Made by a program: the position numbers and the translations under genes. Of a stretch of DNA of 64,000 nt, positions 34,443-44,044 are shown in pieces (position 1 is the stretch's first letter; every line of letters starts with the position of its first letter). The stretch lies in assembly GCF_026000115.1 (NCBI RefSeq), contig NZ_AP026867.1, forward strand, positions 3,839,716 to 3,903,715, given 5' to 3'. Under the pieces are notes generated by a model. It was not told where the DNA came from and ran no database searches. It saw nothing but the letters and a program-made list of their open reading frames with translations. This stretch comes from Aureispira anguillae. GTDB lineage: Bacteria > Bacteroidota > Bacteroidia > Chitinophagales > Saprospiraceae.

Positions 34443-36578
34443 ATGCCTAAAAAATTTCACTTAAACCAATTTTCCCCTAACATAAACCCCAACCTATCTC
34501 TAGAAGAAGGAATTTTTAATATTGTTAATTTCTACTCTATTATTGGTTGCTTATTCTTTTTTATTGCATCTGTTCTATTTCATTATCACTTTGTCACTCA
34601 AGTAATAATTGCTACTAGTTTTGTTGTTTTCTTTATCATTTATTTTTTATCCAACAACAAAGGCTGGTTCCAATACCTAGTCATCCCCTATATCCTGTAT
34701 ACCCTAACCATGCTGTTTATCTTATGGTATCAAAAAGGCGGCTTTTATAGTAATATTCCGATTCTCTTCATTACCCTTCTGGTTATTTTTATTATAATCA
34801 TCCCCAAAAATCTTCGTTGGTTAGGTAGTATACTTTCCGTTAGCACACTTGGTTTGCTCGTTCTTATCCAATACACTTTCCCCAACTTTACCATCCAATA
34901 CTATTCCTCTGTTCAGGAATTGACCTATGCTATGACAACAACAACGATTATAGCCACCTTACTTATTGGGCAAATTTTAAATACACTAAAAGATCGTTTT
35001 GAAATTGATCGCAAAGTATTAGAACAAAAAAACAAAGAACTAGAACAAGCTACACAAGCAAAGTCTCAATTTTTGGCGAATATGAGCCATGAAATACGCA
35101 CCCCAATGAATGGTGTAATTGGAATGACAGATTTGCTCAACGATACAGAATTAACGATGGAGCAAGAAGAATTGCTCAATGCTATAAAAATTAGTGGTGA
35201 ACGTTTATTAATTATAATTAATGAAATTTTAGATTTTTCAAAAATAGAGTCTGGTCAAAATGAATTAATCCAAGAACCTTTTTCACTGGTTGAGTGTATT
35301 GAAGAAGCGCTAGAAATTAATGCTCCAAAATCAGCTCATAAAAAATTAGAACTCAATTATTGGATCGAGCCTAATGTTCCTTCTTATATTTTGGGCGACC
35401 ATGGCAAATTGCGCCAAATTCTAATTAATCTAATTGGAAATGCGATTAAGTTTACCGACAAAGGCGAAATTTTGGTCTTTATCAAAAAAATTGCCTCCAA
35501 CAATAATCAAATTGATTTAATGTTTAGTGTTAAGGACACAGGGATTGGTATTTCCAAAGCCAGCCAATCTAACCTCTTTGATGCCTTTACTCAAGTTGAC
35601 AATTCCAACCAGCGAAAATATGGTGGCACTGGTTTGGGGCTTGCCATTAGCAAATTTTTGGCAGAAATGATGGGAGGGCAAATATGGGTAGAAAGCACCG
35701 AAGGACAGGGCTCTACTTTTTCGTTTACCATCAATGTTCCTATTCTGGAAGAAATGCCCAATTTTAGTGATGCTAATATTCACTTGTTAAAAGATAAGAA
35801 AGTACTCGTTGTTGACGATCACGAAACCAACCGTTGGGTAATCAAACGTTTGTTGAGCAAGTGGGGCATTACAGCTTATGTTGTCAATTCGGCAGATAAA
35901 GCCATGACGGTATTCAAAGAAAAACCTGATTTGGACTTAGCCATTTTGGATGCGTACATGCCTGAAAAAGACGGCATAGAACTCGCTATTGAACTAAAAA
36001 ACAACAATGCTCCTTTTCCCATTATTCTATTTAGCTCTGGCAACAAGCCCAATTTCAAAAATTTCAACAAAATTTTTGTTTCTTTTATCAGAAAACCGCT
36101 CAAACAACAACATTTGCTCCAAACATTGATTGATACCTTTCTTAGTGTCAATCAAAAAGTCAGAAAAAAAGAAAAAGTCTTTAATGATCTATTGTCCAAA
36201 CAAATACCATTAAATATTTTAATTGTAGAGGATGATTTTATTAATCAAAAAGTCATTGGTAAAGTATTGGCAAAATTGGGGTATCAGGTCGATATTGCCA
36301 ATAATGGTGTAGAGGCCTTGAAACAGATCAAACAGCAGCCTTATAATCTAATATTTATGGATATACAAATGCCCGAAATGGATGGGTATGAAACGACGAT
36401 CCAAATTAGAAAAGATACAAAAATTGATCAAGACATTTTGATTATTGCAATGACGGCAAATGCCATGCAAGAGGACCGCCAAAAATGCTTGGATATTGGC
36501 ATGAACGATTATATTAGTAAACCTGTAATTGCACAGGACATCGAGCATATTATTCGTAAATGGAAAGAAATAGCATAG
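34443..36578 (+). CDS. Hybrid sensor histidine kinase with two receiver domains
   Basis: The 711-aa protein has an N-terminal membrane sensor of about six helices (residues 28-180) with no periplasmic sensing domain of note. A short coiled linker follows, then the dimerisation domain with phospho-acceptor His216 ([20 protein letters not shown]). The ATPase domain is next (N-box about 329-333, DTGIGI at 365, [10 protein letters not shown] at 394). REC1 (about 453-565) has acceptor Asp503 but Ser in place of the switch Thr. REC2 (about 590-705) is canonical, with Asp640, Thr671 and Lys693. It lacks an output domain, so phosphate should pass to a partner. It interrupts a run of Skp-like genes on the opposite strand. 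Confidence 0.93.
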   Translation: MPKKFHLNQFSPNINPNLSLEEGIFNIVNFYSIIGCLFFFIASVLFHYHFVTQVIIATSFVVFFIIYFLSNNKGWFQYLVIPYILYTLTMLFILWYQKGGFYSNIPILFITLLVIFIIIIPKNLRWLGSILSVSTLGLLVLIQYTFPNFTIQYYSSVQELTYAMTTTTIIATLLIGQILNTLKDRFEIDRKVLEQKNKELEQATQAKSQFLANMSHEIRTPMNGVIGMTDLLNDTELTMEQEELLNAIKISGERLLIIINEILDFSKIESGQNELIQEPFSLVECIEEALEINAPKSAHKKLELNYWIEPNVPSYILGDHGKLRQILINLIGNAIKFTDKGEILVFIKKIASNNNQIDLMFSVKDTGIGISKASQSNLFDAFTQVDNSNQRKYGGTGLGLAISKFLAEMMGGQIWVESTEGQGSTFSFTINVPILEEMPNFSDANIHLLKDKKVLVVDDHETNRWVIKRLLSKWGITAYVVNSADKAMTVFKEKPDLDLAILDAYMPEKDGIELAIELKNNNAPFPIILFSSGNKPNFKNFNKIFVSFIRKPLKQQHLLQTLIDTFLSVNQKVRKKEKVFNDLLSKQIPLNILIVEDDFINQKVIGKVLAKLGYQVDIANNGVEALKQIKQQPYNLIFMDIQMPEMDGYETTIQIRKDTKIDQDILIIAMTANAMQEDRQKCLDIGMNDYISKPVIAQDIEHIIRKWKEIA

Positions 36579-36608
36579 CCCAATTTATGCTAGCATAAAT
36601 TGGGCTAT
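36575..36608. terminator. Terminator shared by kinase and second Skp-like gene
   Basis: A perfect 17-bp stem with no or minimal loop overlaps the kinase stop codon and lies between convergent genes. It can work on both strands. Confidence 0.8.
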
Positions 36609-36617
36609 TGCACAAAA

Positions 36618-37136
36618 CTACCAGCTAATTCCCAATGCTGTTTTTACCTTTTCAGTTGCATCAATCCCTCCTGCCGAGTACAACATAAATTTTTTGTCCA
36701 ATACATAAGTATAATTATTTTCTTTTGCTACTTTTGAAATGGCCTGATTAAATGCCTCATAGATCGGCTTTGTTAGTTCACTTTCTTTTTGAGCTAACTT
36801 CTTTTCAGCATCCATGGCATCCTTCTGCAAGTCGGCTTGCATACGTTGCAGCTTTGCTTCTGCTTCTTGTTGCTGTTTAGGGGTCATTAATCCTCGCTTA
36901 ATAGAGTCCATCACTTCTTTATAATAAGCCTCCATATCCGCCTGTTTTTGTTCCAACACCTTTTGCAGTTGTTTACCATAAGCTTCAACTTCTGATTTTG
37001 CTCGTTTATAGGCTGCCATTTCTGGGACAATTGCCTCTGCTTCTATATAAGCAATCTGTTGTGCATAGCTATTTTGGCTCCACGATACAACCAATAGCAT
37101 CACCACTAGAACTAATAATTTTTGGATGTTCTTCAT
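36618..37136 (-). CDS. Skp/OmpH-like periplasmic chaperone, copy 2
   Basis: The 172-aa protein has a signal peptide ending NSYAQ. It shares with copy 1 the segments YKRAKSEVEAYGKQLQKVLE, EAKLQRMQADLQKDA and the C-terminal LDKKFMLYSAGGIDATEKVK. The last 20 residues are almost identical to copy 1, so this is a fairly recent duplicate, now separated from it by the kinase gene. A further paralogue lies upstream (37384) beyond a terminator. Likely a periplasmic holdase for outer-membrane proteins; possible specialisation for particular clients is inference. Confidence 0.9.
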   Translation of the reverse strand: MKNIQKLLVLVVMLLVVSWSQNSYAQQIAYIEAEAIVPEMAAYKRAKSEVEAYGKQLQKVLEQKQADMEAYYKEVMDSIKRGLMTPKQQQEAEAKLQRMQADLQKDAMDAEKKLAQKESELTKPIYEAFNQAISKVAKENNYTYVLDKKFMLYSAGGIDATEKVKTALGISW

Positions 37137-37327
37137 AATAAGGTCTTTTTTTAGGGCAGAATACTTCCCCTTTGATTTTAATAAAAATCGAAAATAGTTC
37201 CTTATTCTAACTATTTAATCCCCTTTAACATTACACTCAGAATTAACAAAACGCTTTTAACAATATTTAACGCTCTGCCCTCTAAAAGCGCTCTATTTTT
37301 ATGAAAAGCAAAGAACAGGATAGAAAA

Positions 37328-37360
37328 CAGCCCTTCTTTCTACAAAAGAAAGAAGGGCTG
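37328..37360 (-). terminator. Terminator after the third Skp-like gene
   Basis: A perfect 13-bp stem (37328-37340 with 37348-37360) with a 7-base loop lies just past the stop of the gene at 37384. Confidence 0.8.
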
Positions 37361-37383
37361 CAAAAATTAGGCGTATTAGAACG

Positions 37384-37896
37384 CTAAATACCTAGTTCTT
37401 TTTTGAGCTGATCGGTTGCATCAATCCCCCCCGTAGCATACATCAATAGTTTTTTATCTAAGATATAAGCGTAACTATTTTTTTGGGCAATGGTTTCGAT
37501 TCCCTTTTCAAATTTATCATACATAGGCTTAGACAATACCTGTTCTTTAGCAACCAACTGCTGGTCAGCTTCTGTCGTTTTTTGCTCCAAGTCGCTTTGC
37601 ATTTTTTGAAGTTTGACTTCTGCCTCCTGTTGCTGTTGAGCTGTCATTTCACCTCTTTTCACCTGTTCAATCACCGAAGTATAATACTGAGCAATGGCCT
37701 TTTTTTCGGCATCCAACTGCTTAAGCAATTGCTTTTGGAAGGTCTCTAAGGACGATTGAGTAATTCTATATTCAGGCATTGCTTTAATGATAACATCTGT
37801 ATCAATATACGCAATCCGCTGCTGCGAAAAAGTCGCCTGAGCAGAGCAACAAAAAAATAAGCAACACAGCACAACCTTTATTAATACCTTGTTCAT
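37384..37896 (-). CDS. Skp/OmpH-like periplasmic protein, copy 3
   Basis: The 170-aa protein has a signal peptide with several Cys (VVLCCLFFCCSAQATFSQ), which is odd for this family, and the OmpH fold: RIAYIDTDVIIKAMPEYRIT, a Gln-rich coiled coil, and AYILDKKLLMYATGGIDATD. It keeps the same blocks as copies 1 and 2 but is more diverged. It lies one base from the stop of copy 4 and is surely co-transcribed with it. Confidence 0.88.
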   Translation of the reverse strand: MNKVLIKVVLCCLFFCCSAQATFSQQRIAYIDTDVIIKAMPEYRITQSSLETFQKQLLKQLDAEKKAIAQYYTSVIEQVKRGEMTAQQQQEAEVKLQKMQSDLEQKTTEADQQLVAKEQVLSKPMYDKFEKGIETIAQKNSYAYILDKKLLMYATGGIDATDQLKKELGI

Positions 37897-37897
37897 A

Positions 37898-38419
37898 TTA
37901 TTTCGCCAAGTTTTTGATCACATCTGCGGTCAAATCTTTATCATCGGCAGCATAAATAAGTGTCGCACCATCAGGAGCAGTAAAAACAAAGTCGTATTTA
38001 CGATCTTTTGCTAATTTTTGAATCACATTGTACACTTTTTCTTGAATAGGTTTCACCAAACTCTGGCGTTTTTTAAATAACTCCCCTTCTGGACCAAAAC
38101 GAGATTTTTGTAGGCTACGCACTGCTTTTTCTTTGTTCACAATTTCCTCCTGTTTTGATTTTCTCATCTCATCACTCAGTAGAGGTTCACGAGTTTGATA
38201 CTCTCGATACATTGTTTCTATCTGGTCGTATTCCTTGGCAATTTCTTGTCTCCAACGCTCAGCTTGCTGTTCTAGCTCTCGTTGCGCTGTTTCATACTCC
38301 TTTACAGAACTCATAATTTTTTCCATATCAACATAAGCAACTTTTGAATATTGAGCCTGTACCGTAGACATCCCTAACATCAATAGTATTATCAGCAATG
38401 ATAGTTGTTTCATAAACAT
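37898..38419 (-). CDS. Skp/OmpH-like periplasmic protein, copy 4
   Basis: The 173-aa protein has a signal peptide (LSLLIILLMLGMSTVQAQ), then KVAYVDMEKIMSSVKEYETA, a charged coiled coil with EQQAERWRQEIAKEYDQIE, and a final strand region YDFVFTAPDGATLIYAADDK. It is the most divergent of the four. The C-terminus has DKDLTADVIKNLAK, a form common in the OmpH proteins encoded beside bamA in other Bacteroidota, so it may be closest to the ancestral chaperone. First gene of a two-gene unit with copy 3. Confidence 0.9.
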   Translation of the reverse strand: MFMKQLSLLIILLMLGMSTVQAQYSKVAYVDMEKIMSSVKEYETAQRELEQQAERWRQEIAKEYDQIETMYREYQTREPLLSDEMRKSKQEEIVNKEKAVRSLQKSRFGPEGELFKKRQSLVKPIQEKVYNVIQKLAKDRKYDFVFTAPDGATLIYAADDKDLTADVIKNLAK

Positions 38420-38591
38420 CTTTTATTTTAATTAGTAATGATTCATAAATTTAAGTAGTAAAAACATGGTATCGTTTTATACCACCAACTCTTCGCAAGA
38501 TTTTTGCCAATTTTACAACAAAATACAAAAGGAATACGCAATATTGCCTATTTTTTTGTTAAAGCAATAACTGTTTTAACATAAATTTAAA

Positions 38592-38624
38592 AAGAGTGTA
38601 CCTAGATATTAAGTACACTCTTCT
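38592..38624 (-). terminator. Terminator of the long coiled-coil gene
   Basis: AAGAGTGTAC (38592-38601) pairs exactly with GTACACTCTT (38613-38622). On the minus strand it is followed by a T run and lies past the stop at 38659. Confidence 0.8.
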
Positions 38625-38658
38625 AATAAAACCAACAAAGTTGTTTTATAATTTATTT

Positions 38659-41600
38659 TTAGTTGCTTCCTTCTTTTACCTCTTTTCGAAGTTCAGCCAC
38701 ACGCTCTGTTAAGATTTTTACTTTTTTCTCTTGCGCTTCGATCTCTTCCTTTTTAGTTTTAATCGTAGCATCAAGCGCCTCTATCTCAACCGTAGATTTT
38801 TCTTTAACAGCAGCAACCGCAGCAGTAGCTTTATCCTGCTCCTCTTTTACTTTAGCCTTGATTTTAGCAACCTCAGCGGCCGTTTTTTCATTGGTAGCAG
38901 CAATTTCCTCTGCAGACTTTTCTTTAGAAGCAGCAATTGCGGCAGCATTTTCTTCCTGTGCCTTTTTGAGATTGGCCTCCAAAGTAGCCTTAGTGGCAAC
39001 ATTCTCTTGCTGGATTTTTTCAATTTCTGCTTTCGCCTTCGCCTTTGCATCCGTAATCTCAGTAGCCGCCTTTTCTTTAGTAGCAGCGATTTCAGTAGCC
39101 GCTTTTTCTTTGGCCTCTACCATATCTTGTTGCGCCTTATCAACCGTAGCATCCAACTCTTTTTTAATTTCTATCTTTTTGTCCTCAGAAGCAGCCTTAG
39201 CCTCTGCGACTTCCATAGCCCCCTTCTCTTTGACAACAGCAATCTGCTCAGCAACCTCTTCTCTAGTTTTTAATAAACGCAAGGTTTCCTCTTTTTCAGC
39301 AGCAACAGTATTCGCTTTAATGTCTTCAATAATCGAAGCTGATTCGGACTTAGTTTTTGCAATTTCCATAGCAGCCCTTTCCTTTGTTTCAGCGATTTCA
39401 TTTGCAGCTTTTTGGCGTTCTAAGGCAGCTTTTTCTTTATCACTAGCCACACCATTCGCTAAATTTTCTTTAATTTTTGCTCGTTCCTCAGCCGCTTCTT
39501 GTTGCAATTTAGCAATCGATTCAACGATTTCTGTTTGAGTAGTAGCTTCCTTCTCCTTTAGAGCAGCAATTTTGTTAAGTGTAGCCTCCTGTGTAGCCAA
39601 CAGTTCTTCAGCAGCTTTTTCTTTAGCTTGCGCAATTTCCTCTACAGAAGCAGATTTTAATTTTTCAGCATTTGCCTTAGCCTCCTTAATTTGTTTAGCT
39701 GTTTCTGTTTTAATTTCCTCCATACGCTTAGAAGCTATATTTTGAGAAGTTTTTACATCCTCAACATATTTAGTCTTAGCATCTTTTGCCTCTAAATTGG
39801 CAGACTCAATCTTAGCGATAGCCTCTTCCTGCGCCTTTTGAATCTCGGTAGCTGCTTTTTCTCTCGCACTGGCAACTTCCTCTGCTGATTCTGCTTTTAT
39901 CTTAGCTTCATTGGCTCTAGCCTCTTCAATTTTTTTCTTAATTTCCTCGCTAATTTTAGCAATTTCAGCCGCCGCCTTTTCTTTAGCAACAATTACTTCA
40001 CTCGCAATTTCTTTTTTCTTGGTCTCTGCCTCTTCACGAGATTTAAGAACAGCCTCTGAAGTTAATTCCTTTGTCTTAGCAATTTCTTCGGCAGCTTTAG
40101 CCTTTGCAGCGGCTATTTCCTCTGCTGTTTTGGTATTCTCATTGGCTGCATTTTCTTTTGCATCAATAACGCTAGACTTAATTCTAGCAATTTCCTCTGC
40201 TGCCAACGTCCTTTCCGTTTCGATTTGCTTAGCAATTTTTTCACGCTCTACAGCCGCTTTGTCCAACGTTTCAGCAACAGATGCCGCTGCTCTCTCCTGA
40301 GTTTCGGCAACTTCCTCTGAAGCCTTTCTTTTTGCTTCTGCGACTTCCAATTGAGCAGCCTGTTTTTCTTCAGCTGCTTTTTTCTTAGTTTCCCCAATAT
40401 CTATAGCCACTTTTTCTCGTACAGCCTGAATCTCAGCAGCGGCAGATTGTTTTGCATTAGAAACATCCTTTGCCGTTAAGTTTCGCTCATTTTCTGCTTT
40501 TCTTTTTGCCTCAGCTATTTTTGCAGCAACTTCTTCCTGTATAGCATTTAATTCTTCTTGTGCAGCTTCCTTTATGGTTTGAATCTCTACCGAATATTGC
40601 TCTTTAGCTATTTCAAATTGCTTGTGTGCCTCCGCCATTTTTTCGGCAGCTGCTTTGCGAGCCTCAGCTACTTTAGTTGCTTCGTCTGCTTGGATTTCTT
40701 GAATTTTTTGGTTGGATTTTTCACGAGTTTTTATGGCTTCCAATTGAGCTTTTTCCACAATACTATTGGCTGTTTTTTGGGCTTCTTCGATAGCAGTTGC
40801 TACCTCTTCCCTAGCCTTCTCGATTTCAATGTTTGCTTTTTTTCTAGCATCCAATACTTGCTGAGCAATTTCAGATTGGGTCTTAGCAGCATTTTCTTTT
40901 GCCAACGAGACATCCTTTGCTAGACGAGCTTTAATTTTTGAATTTTGCTCTTTAATTTCTGCAATTTCATTCTTTAGAGCATCTTTTCTCAAAACCAATT
41001 CACGCTTAAGCTCCTTTTCTTCCGCATCTGTTAATTGATCACAAGGAGAGCCCGATGATTTAGCAATCACACTAGCGGCAGAACTATTATCGGTCGTAGA
41101 TGCTTTTTTATTCCCATTAGCAAGGCTCCTCATGCTCGTGCTTATTTCTTTATCTTTAACTTTAGTAGCATCTAGCTCTTCCAAAAAACACCTTGCCGAT
41201 TGCTGAAGTTGAGCTTGACGTGCAGCATCCAAAGAATAAGGATACATTTTCATTTCGACCATATTCACCAATCGAATTTGCGAAATATTATTATCAGAAA
41301 GCCATTCAATCGCTTTTAAATCCAATTGAAGTGTATTGATATAAGCTGCTCTATTTCGAATGGTTGTTTTCTCACTATCGTAAATAAAATTATACGGAAA
41401 TTTTTGCCCTGTTGAAGAGATAAACATCAACTTATCATCTTTTTCTAGGGGCTTGATCAGCGTTGAATTGTGTCCAGTTGTTGTGACAATAGCAGTAACT
41501 CCCTCTTCTGAGTTCTCAAATCTAATACTGTAATCAAAATCTGTCCGAGCAACTAATATATGTGTTTTAGTGGTTAGACTGTGCATGTTACCATGCTTAA

Positions 41601-41685
41601 TATTCTTAGAAAAGGCATCCCCACATTGCCCCAAAGCAATGTTTCCTAAAAGCATAAAGAGAAATACGTTAAAAAATTGTTTCAT
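38659..41685 (-). CDS. Secreted 1008-aa protein with very long 11-residue-repeat helix
   Basis: A signal peptide (FFNVFLFMLLGNIALG) is followed by a ~190-residue globular N-terminal domain with DYSIRFENSEEGVTAIVTTT and YSLDAARQAQLQQSARCFLE, then a Ser/Asn linker. From about residue 215 to 1000 it is continuous Ala/Glu/Lys/Ile-rich helix. The repeat is clearly 11 residues: AKEKAATEIAA, TKEKAATEITD, AKAKAKAEIEK, TNEKTAAEVAK. Hendecads give straight, right-handed coiled coils. At 0.15 nm per residue this rod would be about 115-120 nm long. No T9SS tail or OmpA domain is seen. Function unknown; a periplasmic spacer or extracellular fibre is possible. Four Skp-like genes follow on the same strand side. 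Confidence 0.85.
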   Translation of the reverse strand: MKQFFNVFLFMLLGNIALGQCGDAFSKNIKHGNMHSLTTKTHILVARTDFDYSIRFENSEEGVTAIVTTTGHNSTLIKPLEKDDKLMFISSTGQKFPYNFIYDSEKTTIRNRAAYINTLQLDLKAIEWLSDNNISQIRLVNMVEMKMYPYSLDAARQAQLQQSARCFLEELDATKVKDKEISTSMRSLANGNKKASTTDNSSAASVIAKSSGSPCDQLTDAEEKELKRELVLRKDALKNEIAEIKEQNSKIKARLAKDVSLAKENAAKTQSEIAQQVLDARKKANIEIEKAREEVATAIEEAQKTANSIVEKAQLEAIKTREKSNQKIQEIQADEATKVAEARKAAAEKMAEAHKQFEIAKEQYSVEIQTIKEAAQEELNAIQEEVAAKIAEAKRKAENERNLTAKDVSNAKQSAAAEIQAVREKVAIDIGETKKKAAEEKQAAQLEVAEAKRKASEEVAETQERAAASVAETLDKAAVEREKIAKQIETERTLAAEEIARIKSSVIDAKENAANENTKTAEEIAAAKAKAAEEIAKTKELTSEAVLKSREEAETKKKEIASEVIVAKEKAAAEIAKISEEIKKKIEEARANEAKIKAESAEEVASAREKAATEIQKAQEEAIAKIESANLEAKDAKTKYVEDVKTSQNIASKRMEEIKTETAKQIKEAKANAEKLKSASVEEIAQAKEKAAEELLATQEATLNKIAALKEKEATTQTEIVESIAKLQQEAAEERAKIKENLANGVASDKEKAALERQKAANEIAETKERAAMEIAKTKSESASIIEDIKANTVAAEKEETLRLLKTREEVAEQIAVVKEKGAMEVAEAKAASEDKKIEIKKELDATVDKAQQDMVEAKEKAATEIAATKEKAATEITDAKAKAKAEIEKIQQENVATKATLEANLKKAQEENAAAIAASKEKSAEEIAATNEKTAAEVAKIKAKVKEEQDKATAAVAAVKEKSTVEIEALDATIKTKKEEIEAQEKKVKILTERVAELRKEVKEGSN

Positions 41686-42182
41686 AGTTTGACTTTTTGA
41701 GGTAACATAAAATAAAACCTAAGCTATTATTTATTTTATTCACACACTATAGATTAACGATTTTGTTGTTCGTTAGCGGCAAACAACAGTTTTCGTAGTT
41801 GGTACTTTACGTTTATGAGCCAGCACAGCTCATCTTGTCTTTTGTACGATCATAAAGTAGCAATATAGTTAAGTATATGATTTATAAAATCAAAAATCAA
41901 ATAATAACTTAGAATAGATTGGGGGTCCATTTGTCGTATCTTTCATATAGTGACTCATACTAATGACAAGCTTTTTTTTAAATAGTTGCAAAAACAAGTT
42001 AACAATCCCTTCATTATAAGGTCTTCACCAAATAAGATGAACGGTAATTGGCACAAGTCTTCAACGATTTGACTTTTGTTTCATTAGCTTTATTCCTCAT
42101 AAATTTTGCGTTCACAAAAACACAATGTTTATAATATACCGATTTTTTCAAATAAAGAATCGCCAAAAGTTACCCCTATATA
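41686..42182. other. Intergenic region with weak repeat
   Basis: There are 497 bases between two minus-strand genes. It holds a stretch (about 41770-41840) related to the core of the palindrome at 12066. A short plus-strand frame starting at 42125 overlaps the end of the MiaE-like gene and is not credible. The promoter of the long coiled-coil gene should lie in the first 150 bases. Confidence 0.4.
41770..41840. repeat. Possible relative of the 12-kb palindrome
   Basis: TTACGTTTATGAGCCAGCAC followed by AGCT resembles TAACGTTTATGCGCCAGTAT followed by AGCT at about 12118. The self-complementary AGCT/GAGC parts suggest a degenerate hairpin. Similarity is short. Confidence 0.3.
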
Positions 42183-42785
42183 TCAATGCATTCGATCTGC
42201 TCTTGGCTTTAGTTGCTTTACTAATGCTGCCTCAAAAGCCAAACAAGCGTTCCATCGTTCTTGCGTTTTTTCTTTGCCAATATAATGCTCTGCTAAGTCC
42301 AAAAACAAACGGTAATGCCCAGCTTCTGAAACCATAAACTTGTGGTAAAAACTTCGCAAAGATTGATCACTAATATTTAGTGACAATAACCTAAATCGTT
42401 CGCAACTTCTGGCTTCAATCATAGCACAAACTAATAATCGATCCAATAGCAGGTCTTCAGGAGTTACCCCCTTTCGAACAAACAGCAATAGTTGGTTTAC
42501 GTATTCATCTTTTCGTTGCCTCCCTAGTTTTAAGCCTCGTTTTTCAAGTTCTTTTAAAACCAACCTAAAGTGACTCCACTCTTCAGCAACAATAGGTGTC
42601 ACTTTTTGTACGAGTAACTCTTTGTCTGAATACCGTTGAATAAGACTAATGCAACTTGTTGTCGCTTTTTGTTCACAAAAAGCATGATCGGTCAAAATAT
42701 CTTCCAAGCTCATTTCAGCCATATTTACCCATCGAGGATCTGTTGGCAACTGAATTCCTAATACTCTCTTTTTATCTTCTTCCAT
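42183..42785 (-). CDS. miaE: tRNA-(ms2io6A37) hydroxylase-like di-iron protein
   Basis: The 200-aa helical protein has the ferritin-like di-iron ligands of the MiaE family: Glu in LIQRYSDKELL/VAEEWSHFRLVLKELEKRGL (ExxH), Glu in AMIEARSCERFRLLS, and Glu-His in MVSEAGHYRLFLDLAEHY. MiaE hydroxylates the isopentenyl side chain of 2-methylthio-N6-isopentenyl-adenosine at position 37 of tRNAs, using O2. Length matches the family. It is 59 bases downstream of the dihydropteroate synthase gene and may be co-transcribed. The family is clear; the substrate is by homology. Confidence 0.88.
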   Translation of the reverse strand: MEEDKKRVLGIQLPTDPRWVNMAEMSLEDILTDHAFCEQKATTSCISLIQRYSDKELLVQKVTPIVAEEWSHFRLVLKELEKRGLKLGRQRKDEYVNQLLLFVRKGVTPEDLLLDRLLVCAMIEARSCERFRLLSLNISDQSLRSFYHKFMVSEAGHYRLFLDLAEHYIGKEKTQERWNACLAFEAALVKQLKPRADRMH

Positions 42786-42844
42786 TTATAATTTTATCTT
42801 GTTCTTTTCTCTAAATCAACCTCCAGTTCTTCCCCCCACTTGTT

Positions 42845-43705
42845 TTAGAGATTGTTGAGTAACATACTATGCAACTGAATAGCCTCTTGAGCTGCTTTTA
42901 CATCGTGAACTCTCAAAATATGAGCTCCCTGCTGCAAAGCAATCATATGCAATGCCGTTGTTCCATTCAAAGCCTCTTGGGGGCTGTTCCCCAACAATTT
43001 CCAAATCATCGATTTTCTAGAAATACCAACTAACATTGGTAAGTTTAGTATCTGATAAATGTTCAAATTATTTAATAAGCGATAATTATGCTCCAAGGTT
43101 TTTCCAAAACCAAAACCAACATCCAAAATAATATCTTGGATGCCTTTCTCTTTTAGAAGTGCAATCTTTTGAATAAAAAAATCGAGCACTTCCGTTAATT
43201 CATCTGCATACACTGGTTGATCCTGCATGTTTTGGGGCTTCCCTTGCATATGCATTAATACATAAGGTACCTTATGCTGCGCAACCACTTCCAACAAATC
43301 CTTATCTATACTAGATGCAGAAATGTCATTGACCAAATGTACGCCTGCTTGGATTGCCTCTTTTGTAATGGTAGCCCTATAAGTATCAATAGAAATGAAT
43401 ACATTAGGGAAATATTGACGAATTAATTCTATAGCAGGAATCACCCGTTTTCGTTCCTCCTCAACAGAAATAAGTGCCGCCCCTGGTCTGGAGGAAGCTC
43501 CACCAATGTCCAAAATTGTCGCTCCTTCTTCTAACATCATTTCGACCTGTTGAAGTAATTTTTTTGGGGTTTTGATACGACTACCTTCATAAAAAGAATC
43601 TGGTGTCATATTTAATATTCCCATAACAACAGGCTTTGACAAATCCAATAACTTACCTCTACAATTTATTAACATATTATTTAGTGTTAGATTTGGCTTA
43701 TCCAA
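42845..43705 (-). CDS. folP: Dihydropteroate synthase
   Basis: The 286-aa protein has the full TIM-barrel signature: VVMGILNMTPDSFYEGSRIK (pterin/PPi loop 1), ILDIGGASSRPGA (loop 2), ISIDTYRATITKEAIQAG, LVNDISA, YVLMHMQGKPQNMQ, DVGFGFGKTLEHNYRLLN, LVGISRKSMI and ILRVHDV near the end. It joins p-aminobenzoate to 6-hydroxymethyl-dihydropterin diphosphate, giving 7,8-dihydropteroate for folate synthesis; it is the sulfonamide target. The N-terminal Met may be a few residues downstream (MLINCRG). Folate supply fits the formate-THF ligase nearby. Confidence 0.95.
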   Translation of the reverse strand: MDKPNLTLNNMLINCRGKLLDLSKPVVMGILNMTPDSFYEGSRIKTPKKLLQQVEMMLEEGATILDIGGASSRPGAALISVEEERKRVIPAIELIRQYFPNVFISIDTYRATITKEAIQAGVHLVNDISASSIDKDLLEVVAQHKVPYVLMHMQGKPQNMQDQPVYADELTEVLDFFIQKIALLKEKGIQDIILDVGFGFGKTLEHNYRLLNNLNIYQILNLPMLVGISRKSMIWKLLGNSPQEALNGTTALHMIALQQGAHILRVHDVKAAQEAIQLHSMLLNNL

Positions 43706-44044
43706 TCAATACAAAAAAGCCATAATCCTCTATTGTACTACCATTAAAATTCATCCAAAAACGCTCTACAAAGATAAGCTTTCTTATCCATATTTTGAGC
43801 TTATTAGAATGCCTTTTCGGACGAAAAATTAAGAAAAAAATGCTTCAAAATAAAATAAATATAGATGCGGTATATCTTTTGCAATCGATCCCTTAATGGA
43901 GATAAAATGTTACTTTAATTGTTTAAAGAGAGCAGACTTTTCATTGTTTCTGTATTTTTTCTATATATAATTACATCCATTATCCCTAATAATCACTTGA
44001 TATCATTATCTTTGTGTTCCATTTTTCACCAAAACAGGCTGAAC
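43706..44044. other. Divergent intergenic region before the TPR gene
   Basis: There are 339 bases. A frame starting with TTG at 43919 extends the TPR protein upstream but adds a hydrophobic stretch ahead of a good signal peptide, so it is treated as leader. No strong hairpin is seen. Confidence 0.4.

Noticed and set aside
38663-41000. Several long plus-strand frames opposite the 1008-aa coiled-coil gene
   Set aside because: They are mirror images of Ala/Glu/Lys/Ile codons read backwards (Ser/Phe/Leu-rich, no domains). The minus-strand protein with signal peptide and repeats explains the region.
42125-42337. 70-aa plus-strand ORF over the end of the MiaE-like gene
   Set aside because: It overlaps a well-supported gene on the other strand and shows no recognisable feature.
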